NCBI GenBank assembly: GCA_903927415.1 | Contig: CAIYMZ010000157.1 | Span: forward strand, 1 to 10,047 | Reading direction: 5' to 3' | Length of the DNA stretch: 10,047 nucleotides | DNA from: an uncultured Alphaproteobacteria bacterium | Lineage (GTDB): Bacteria > Pseudomonadota > Alphaproteobacteria > Rickettsiales > UBA1997 | Shown: positions 6,206 to 10,047 of the stretch, piece after piece | Layout: every line of letters starts with the position of its first letter | Numbering within the stretch: the first letter of the stretch is position 1 | Translations under genes and position numbers: made by a program | The notes under the pieces: model-generated | Databases searched by the model: none | Told to the model about the DNA's origin: nothing | What the model saw: the letters and a program-made list of their open reading frames with translations, nothing else

Positions 6206-6244
6206 CCTCGTCATCCTTGGCCTGAAAGGCCGAGGATGACGAGG
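6206..6244. repeat. Long near-perfect palindrome, family R4
   Basis: An 18-base stem (CCTCGTCATCCTTGGCCT with AGGCCGAGGATGACGAGG) closes a three-base loop; the single mismatch is a T opposite G. GTCA and TGAC occur at the two shoulders (6210-6213 and 6237-6240), as in the other families. It occupies the gap between the thrC stop and the ccmF start. No T-tract follows on the minus strand, so it is not a standard terminator, although the hairpin could stabilise transcript ends or attenuate readthrough into ccmF. Confidence 0.85.
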
Positions 6245-6271
6245 TTTTGCAAGAAGTATTTTGATTTGGTT

Positions 6272-7690
6272 TCACACTCTCTCCGAAATAAATTTCTTCA
6301 CCAACTCAAAATCATTCTCAACCACTTCAAACTTTTCCTTCGCCCGCATCAGGCCTTTTAAAAATTTTGGTAAAGTTGGCTTGGGAGCGCCAGCGGCGAT
6401 CACGGCTTCGGGGAATTTTGCCGGATGGGCTGTCGCTAAAGTTACGACAAATTCGCCGCCGTAATTTTCGCTGGCAATAAATTCTTGTGCAGCGTGAACA
6501 CCGACAGCGCTGTGTGGATCAAGGGTTTCGCCGGTTTTAGCAAAAATTTCCGTGATTGTTTTTTTGGTTGTTTCGTCATTCGCCGTGTAAGCGTCGAATT
6601 CTTTTTGGATATTTTTTAGAATTTCATCACCGACTTTTAACGTGCCGCCGCGTTCAAATCCGCGCATTAATTCCGGCATTTTTTCTTCCAATTTTTGATC
6701 CTTGTGAGCGTGAAAAAGTAATCTTTCGAAATTGCTCGAAACCTGAATATTCATGCTTGGTGAAATGGTGTCGACCATTGTTGATTTGCTGTAATCATTC
6801 GATTTTAGAAAGCGTGCCAGAATGTCGTTTTCATTGGTCGCAATGATGAGTTTGTTGATGTTCAATCCCATTTTTTTGGCGAGAAATCCGGCGTAAATAT
6901 CACCGAAATTTCCGGTTGGAACTGAAAATGAAATTGGATTTTTTTCGTCATTTCCAAGTCGCAAAGCAGCGTAAAAATAATAAACAATTTGCGCGAGAAT
7001 GCGGGCGAAATTTATTGAATTTACTGCGACCATTTTTTTGCCGTTTAGAAAACTTTGGTCGGCAAACATCTTTTTTACCATTCCTTGGCAATCATCAAAA
7101 TTTCCTTGTAGCGCGATGTTGAAAACATTGTCGGCGAGCACCGTGGTCATTTGTCTTCTTTGCACATCAGAAACTTTTTCGTGCGGGTGAAGAATAAAAA
7201 TTTGAGCCGACTTGCAGGCGCGGCAGCCTTGAATTGCTGCTGATCCAGTGTCGCCAGATGTAGCGCCAATAATTACAATTTTTTCGTCACGTTTTTCCAA
7301 AAAATAATCGAGCAAATTTCCTAAAAATTGCAGCGCAAAATCTTTGAAAGCGAGAGTTGGTCCATGAAAAAGTTCGAGGAGAAAATGATTGTGAGTGAGC
7401 TGTTTTAGTGGGGCGATTGCCCCGTGGGAAAAATTTTGGGAAAAATTTTGATAAGATTTTTTAATGATTTTTTTGTAGCTCTCAGAATCGATTTCATTGT
7501 CGATAAAATGCTTGGTAATTTCAAAAAATAATTCTTCGTAAGTCATTTTTTTCATTCGTGAAATATCATTTTCACTGAATCTTGGCAAGAATTCTGGAAC
7601 GTAAAGTCCACCATCAACGGCAAGGCCTTGCAGCACAACTTCTTCGAATGAAAGTGCGGGCGCAGAGAGGCGAGTTGAGATAAATTTCAT
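6272..7690 (-). CDS. thrC: Threonine synthase
   Basis: This PLP-dependent cytoplasmic enzyme converts O-phospho-L-homoserine to L-threonine, the last step of threonine synthesis. The 472-residue product starts with the threonine synthase N-terminal domain (MKFISTR...VVLQGLAVDGGLYVPE, residues 1-33). The catalytic motif HGPTLAFKDFALQFLG places the PLP lysine at 116. The phosphate/PLP-binding GATSGDTGSAA lies at 142-152, followed further on by VNSINFARILAQIVYYF and VPTGNFGDIYAGF, and the C-terminal part has DPHSAVGVHAA and ATAHPAKFPEAV. Length fits the long fungal/proteobacterial class. ATG 7688-7690 gives a standard N-terminus, although no strong ribosome binding site precedes it. No other threonine-pathway genes are present. 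It is first in the minus-strand series, with a candidate promoter upstream at 7734-7761. Having thrC implies more biosynthetic capacity than classical Rickettsia. Confidence 0.95.
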   Translation of the reverse strand: MKFISTRLSAPALSFEEVVLQGLAVDGGLYVPEFLPRFSENDISRMKKMTYEELFFEITKHFIDNEIDSESYKKIIKKSYQNFSQNFSHGAIAPLKQLTHNHFLLELFHGPTLAFKDFALQFLGNLLDYFLEKRDEKIVIIGATSGDTGSAAIQGCRACKSAQIFILHPHEKVSDVQRRQMTTVLADNVFNIALQGNFDDCQGMVKKMFADQSFLNGKKMVAVNSINFARILAQIVYYFYAALRLGNDEKNPISFSVPTGNFGDIYAGFLAKKMGLNINKLIIATNENDILARFLKSNDYSKSTMVDTISPSMNIQVSSNFERLLFHAHKDQKLEEKMPELMRGFERGGTLKVGDEILKNIQKEFDAYTANDETTKKTITEIFAKTGETLDPHSAVGVHAAQEFIASENYGGEFVVTLATAHPAKFPEAVIAAGAPKPTLPKFLKGLMRAKEKFEVVENDFELVKKFISERV

Positions 7691-7713
7691 TGGTAATTTT
7701 TTGAGGGATTTTT

Positions 7714-7761
7714 AGGTTGAATTTGCGGAAAATTTTCTAATTCAACCAATCAGCAAGTCAA
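7714..7761. promoter_or_regulatory. Divergent thrC/rppH promoter region with a 9-bp inverted repeat
   Basis: For thrC, minus-strand TTGACT (7756-7761) and TAGAAA (7734-7739) are 16 bases apart and would start transcription near 7727, about 37 bases before the ATG. For rppH, plus-strand TCTAAT (7736-7741) could serve as a -10 box, but no good -35 is visible. A perfect inverted repeat GGTTGAATT/AATTCAACC (7715-7723 and 7739-7747, spacer 15) overlaps the candidate boxes and could be an operator. These are consensus matches by eye in AT-rich DNA, so they are tentative. Confidence 0.35.
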
Positions 7762-8258
7762 TGTCAGCCCAAGAAATTCATGAGCCAGCGAAGCCGGATT
7801 ATCTTTATCGCAGTGGCATCGGCATCATGCTTATCAACAAAGAAAAAAAGATTTTTGTTGGCAAGAGAATCGACAATCATTCCGACGCTTGGCAAATGCC
7901 GCAAGGCGGGATTGATGCGGGGGAGAGCGAAAATGAGGCAATGTTTCGTGAGCTAAAAGAGGAGACGGGCATCAGTGCTTTTGCTGTAAAAATTTTACAA
8001 AAAAGTCGCGGTTATTTTTACTACAATTTGCCGTATAAATTGCAGAAAAAATTTTGGGGCGGGAAGTATCTCGGACAAAGACAGCGTTGGTATTTAGTCG
8101 AATTTATTGGTGATGAAAGTTTGGTAAATATCCAAACTGAAGACCCAGAATTTTCAGCGTGGAAATGGGTTTCGTCCGAAGAAATTTTAAGTGCGATTGT
8201 TGGTTTCAAACGCGAACTTTACGAAGATGTGATTAACGAATTTTTAGAAATTTTATGA
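7761..8258 (+). CDS. rppH: RNA pyrophosphohydrolase RppH (Nudix hydrolase)
   Basis: RppH removes pyrophosphate from the 5' triphosphate end of mRNA, which opens it to degradation; relatives also cleave dinucleoside polyphosphates. The 165-residue product matches the family in length. After a short leader it has YRSGIGIMLINKEKKIFVGKR (16-36), and AWQMPQGGIDAGE runs straight into a complete Nudix box at residues 49-71 (G-x5-E-x7-REL-x-EE-T-GI). RQRWYLVEFIGDE follows near 112, and EFSAWKWVSSEEI near 130. All metal-binding glutamates are present. The ATG at 7761 lacks an obvious Shine-Dalgarno sequence and may have a short leader. The gene overlaps holC by ATGA, so the two are translationally coupled. 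In Bartonella a close relative (IalA) was described as invasion-associated; that is family knowledge and gives no evidence of such a role here. Confidence 0.93.
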   Translation: MSAQEIHEPAKPDYLYRSGIGIMLINKEKKIFVGKRIDNHSDAWQMPQGGIDAGESENEAMFRELKEETGISAFAVKILQKSRGYFYYNLPYKLQKKFWGGKYLGQRQRWYLVEFIGDESLVNIQTEDPEFSAWKWVSSEEILSAIVGFKRELYEDVINEFLEIL

Positions 8259-8665
8259 AGTCCGAAATAAATTTTTACCAAGTTGACGAGACAATCATCA
8301 AGTCGCTTGCGCCCCTGCTAATCAAGATCTTGGACGAGAAAAAAAAAGCGCTGGTTTTTTGTGCCGACCAAAAACAAATCGATGAAATCGACGCCTCTTT
8401 GTGGAGTTACGGGCGTAGCAAATTCATCCCTCACGTCACAATTTCTGACAAGGATTTTAAAATGAGAAGACAGCCGATTTTAATCACCGACAAGGAAGAA
8501 AATACCAACGAAGCGGATTACTTAGTTTTTTTGTCAGAGCCGTCTGAGGCCTTTATTTCCAAGTTTGCGCGGGTTTTTTATTTTTACGAAGAAGGGAAAT
8601 TTGCGGCGAAGGTGAAGGCGAAAAATTCTTACAAGAAGGAAGAGGGGAAGTGGGTGAGGGTGTGA
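8255..8665 (+). CDS. holC: DNA polymerase III chi subunit
   Basis: Chi is a small clamp-loader accessory subunit that links the polymerase III holoenzyme to single-strand DNA-binding protein. The 136-residue product begins with the typical INFYQV strand. It has KALVFCADQKQIDEID (31-46), the family hallmark LWSYGRSKFIPH (49-60), QPILITD (73-79), and a C-terminal FARVFYFYEE region (104-113). Length fits alphaproteobacterial HolC of about 140-150 residues. It starts within the stop of rppH (ATGA overlap). Translation probably depends on coupling, since the upstream sequence has no strong ribosome binding site. It is followed by an R2 repeat and then a strong terminator, so rppH-holC is a two-gene operon. 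The usual alphaproteobacterial neighbour of holC (leucyl aminopeptidase, pepA) is not seen here. Confidence 0.87.
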   Translation: MKSEINFYQVDETIIKSLAPLLIKILDEKKKALVFCADQKQIDEIDASLWSYGRSKFIPHVTISDKDFKMRRQPILITDKEENTNEADYLVFLSEPSEAFISKFARVFYFYEEGKFAAKVKAKNSYKKEEGKWVRV

Positions 8666-8675
8666 CAACTCAATT

Positions 8676-8758
8676 GTCATTCCCGCGAAGGCGTGAATCC
8701 AGAAAATTAAAATTGGTTCGGATTTAACTTACTGGATTCCCGCCTTCGCGGGAATGAC
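8676..8758. repeat. Palindromic repeat family R2, two inverted arms
   Basis: Arms at 8676-8702 and 8732-8758 match those inside ccmF, with a 29-base AT-rich spacer in place of 15. The left arm has one stem mismatch (GCGTGAAT in place of GCGGGAAT). GTCA/TGAC are at the outer ends and TCCAG/CTGGA face inward. It starts ten bases after the holC stop and precedes the terminator, so it lies in the 3' end of the rppH-holC transcript. Confidence 0.92.
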
Positions 8759-8778
8759 AAATTTTAAAATGTGAGATT

Positions 8779-8819
8779 AAAAAATACCCCGCCAGAAAAT
8801 TTCTGGCGGGGTATTTTTT
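8779..8819 (+). terminator. Strong intrinsic terminator after holC, symmetric and possibly bidirectional
   Basis: A perfect 20-base stem centred on 8799 (core ATACCCCGCCAGAAA with TTTCTGGCGGGGTAT) ends in a run of seven T on the plus strand. The mirror A-run on the left would give six T on the minus strand. It would stop rppH-holC transcripts and could also back up termination of the converging nhaA transcript. Confidence 0.92.
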
Positions 8820-8826
8820 TGTCTAA

Positions 8827-8852
8827 AAATCAAAAAGTCGCCCTAGGGCGAC
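8827..8852 (-). terminator. Intrinsic terminator of nhaA
   Basis: The perfect 16-base palindrome GTCGCCCTAGGGCGAC (8837-8852) folds as GTCGCC/GGCGAC around CTAG. On the minus strand it is followed at once by TTTTTGATTTTTAG. This is a compact hairpin-plus-T terminator placed 109 bases after the nhaA stop. It points towards the holC terminator. Confidence 0.65.
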
Positions 8853-8920
8853 AATTCAGAAAAATCACTTCTCAACCCAGTGATTTCAACGGTTTGAAGC
8901 GGGTAGGAATTTATTCTTTT

Positions 8921-8946
8921 GTCACCCCGTCATTCGACGGGGTGAC
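8921..8946. repeat. Perfect palindrome, family R5
   Basis: GTCACCCCGTC pairs with GACGGGGTGAC around ATTC, an 11-base stem without mismatch. Both ends carry GTCA/TGAC. It resembles R1 in its GTCACCCC start but has a different core. It lies 14 bases beyond the nhaA stop on the transcript. A is found where a minus-strand terminator would have T, so it is counted as a repeat. The gene-free stretch 8666-8960 holds this element, the two terminators and the R2 copy, and nothing else that I can recognise. Confidence 0.8.
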
Positions 8947-8960
8947 AAGGAGTAGTGGGA

Positions 8961-10047
8961 TTAGCTCCGGCGCGCAGCAAAAAAAATCACCAAAATCCCA
9001 AAAATTGCCGACAAAAAAGAGCCACAAATTACTGCGATTTTTACGGCGTCATTTTGGTTAAAAGCCAGCGAGCCGACGAAGAAACTCATTGTGAAGCCGA
9101 TCCCCGTCAGAATTGCGACGCCGTAAAATTTCAGCCAGTTTGATCCTCGTGGAAGCTGTGCCAATCCTAGCTTAATCGCGGTGAAGCCGAAGAGCATTAC
9201 GCCGATTTGTTTGCCGAAAAATAATCCAAAAATAATTCCTAAAACTAGCGGATCGGAAAAAATTTCTGCCGAGAAATTTTCGATTCGCACGCCGCAATTT
9301 GCGAAAGCGAAAATCGGCAGAATTAAAAAATTTACGGCGGGCGCGATTTTTTTAATTAATCTGTGCAGCAAATTTTTTTGCCGCGGAATGAATGCTGCCA
9401 AAGCAACGCCGGCAAGGGTTGGATGAATTCCTGATCTCAAAATTAGCAACCACAAAATTACTCCCAAAATTAAGTAGAGAGAAATTTTTTCGCAGTTTTG
9501 TGAGTTCAAAATTGCTAAGCCACAAAGCGGAAAAATCGCGGCGCAAAAATAAATCAGCTGCAAATTTTCAGCGTAGAAAAAAGCAATGATTAGGATTGCG
9601 GCGAGGTCGTCAAAAATTGCCAAAGAGATCAAAAAAACTTTGAGCGATTTCGGAATTTTTTTGCCGAAAATCGAAATGGCGCCGTAAGCGAAAGCAATGT
9701 CGGTAGCGGTTGGAATCGCGAAGCCGCGCAGATTTTGCGCTTGGTCAAAATTGAAAAAATAAAAAATCAGCGCCGGAAAAATTATTCCACCGCAAGCTGC
9801 AACCGCCGGCAGCATTGCTCGCGCCTTGCTCGAAAGCTCGCCGACTAAAATTTCTTCCTTCAATTCCAAGCCGATTAACAAAAAAAACAGCGCCATTAAA
9901 GCGTCGTTGATCCAAGCGTGGAGGGTGAGATTGAGGGGTAATTTGAAAGCGAAAAAATTTTGGTAAAGCGTGAAATTTTCGGAATTGGCGGTGAGGAGTG
10001 CGAGGGTGGTAGCGAGGAGGAGCAGGGCGCCGGTGGTGGATTCGAGC
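8961..10047 (-). CDS. nhaA: Na+/H+ antiporter NhaA, N-terminus cut by the window edge
   Basis: NhaA exchanges protons for sodium across the inner membrane for pH and salt homeostasis. An ATG at 9894-9896 is internal: the frame stays open to the right edge, and the added sequence is typical NhaA (TGALLLLATTLALLTANS, then LHAWINDALMALFFLLIGLE). About 361 codons are present, and only the first dozen or so residues should be missing. Key features are IPTATDIAFAYG (first essential aspartate), SLAIFDDLAAILIIAFFY (the ion-binding aspartate pair), LILPIFAFANCGV, the lysine in LFFGKQIGV, and GVAILTGIGFTMSFFVGSLAF near the C-terminus. All conserved ion-pathway residues that I know of are intact. About a dozen hydrophobic helices fit the family. 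It converges on rppH-holC and has its own downstream terminator. Confidence 0.94.
   Translation of the reverse strand, partial: LESTTGALLLLATTLALLTANSENFTLYQNFFAFKLPLNLTLHAWINDALMALFFLLIGLELKEEILVGELSSKARAMLPAVAACGGIIFPALIFYFFNFDQAQNLRGFAIPTATDIAFAYGAISIFGKKIPKSLKVFLISLAIFDDLAAILIIAFFYAENLQLIYFCAAIFPLCGLAILNSQNCEKISLYLILGVILWLLILRSGIHPTLAGVALAAFIPRQKNLLHRLIKKIAPAVNFLILPIFAFANCGVRIENFSAEIFSDPLVLGIIFGLFFGKQIGVMLFGFTAIKLGLAQLPRGSNWLKFYGVAILTGIGFTMSFFVGSLAFNQNDAVKIAVICGSFLSAIFGILVIFFAARRS

Noticed and set aside
6206..6244. Intrinsic terminator for thrC
   Set aside because: On the minus strand the hairpin is followed by CTTACGCCG, not by a run of T.
8961..9896. nhaA starting at ATG 9896
   Set aside because: The frame continues to the window edge with typical NhaA sequence (TGALLLLA, WINDALMALFF), so this ATG is internal.

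Overview
The window looks like an AT-rich alphaproteobacterial chromosome, probably from a host-associated lineage related to the Rickettsiales or Holosporales. The pointers are an NDUFS4-type complex I accessory subunit (typical of Alphaproteobacteria and mitochondria), system I cytochrome c maturation (CcmF), an ankyrin-repeat protein, a decayed gene, and many short palindromic repeats between and inside genes. This placement is inference from gene content. Threonine synthase and glutathione synthesis argue against the most reduced Rickettsia-type genomes.

Layout. Positions 32-7690 are all read on the minus strand. In transcription order they are threonine synthase (thrC), CcmF, the C-terminal remnant of a gamma-glutamyltransferase, an ankyrin-repeat protein, the NDUFS4-like subunit, glutamate-cysteine ligase (gshA), a class I amidotransferase-fold gamma-glutamyl hydrolase overlapping gshA, and an RsuA/RluB-type pseudouridine synthase. 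A short divergent region (7691-7760) with candidate promoters and a 9-bp inverted repeat separates thrC from a plus-strand pair, the RNA pyrophosphohydrolase rppH and holC (DNA polymerase III chi), which overlap by ATGA. A strong, symmetric intrinsic terminator follows holC. The Na+/H+ antiporter gene nhaA converges on it from the right, has its own hairpin-plus-T terminator, and runs off the right edge with its first residues missing.

How the genes relate. The gshA/hydrolase pair, together with the dead transferase upstream, suggests a gamma-glutamyl (glutathione) group that has lost its classical degradation enzyme. The other genes are housekeeping: RNA 5'-end turnover, replication, rRNA modification, respiration, threonine synthesis and pH homeostasis.

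The most interesting signal is the repeats. At least five sequence families of short hairpins occur here. The three asymmetric families share one design: GTCA, then a variable hairpin, then TCCA(G), usually as two inverted arms around a short spacer. This recalls REP/BIME elements mobilised by Y1 (RAYT) transposases, but with a GTCA head. One 69-bp copy lies in frame inside ccmF and adds exactly 23 codons. Another sits at the broken edge of the transferase remnant.
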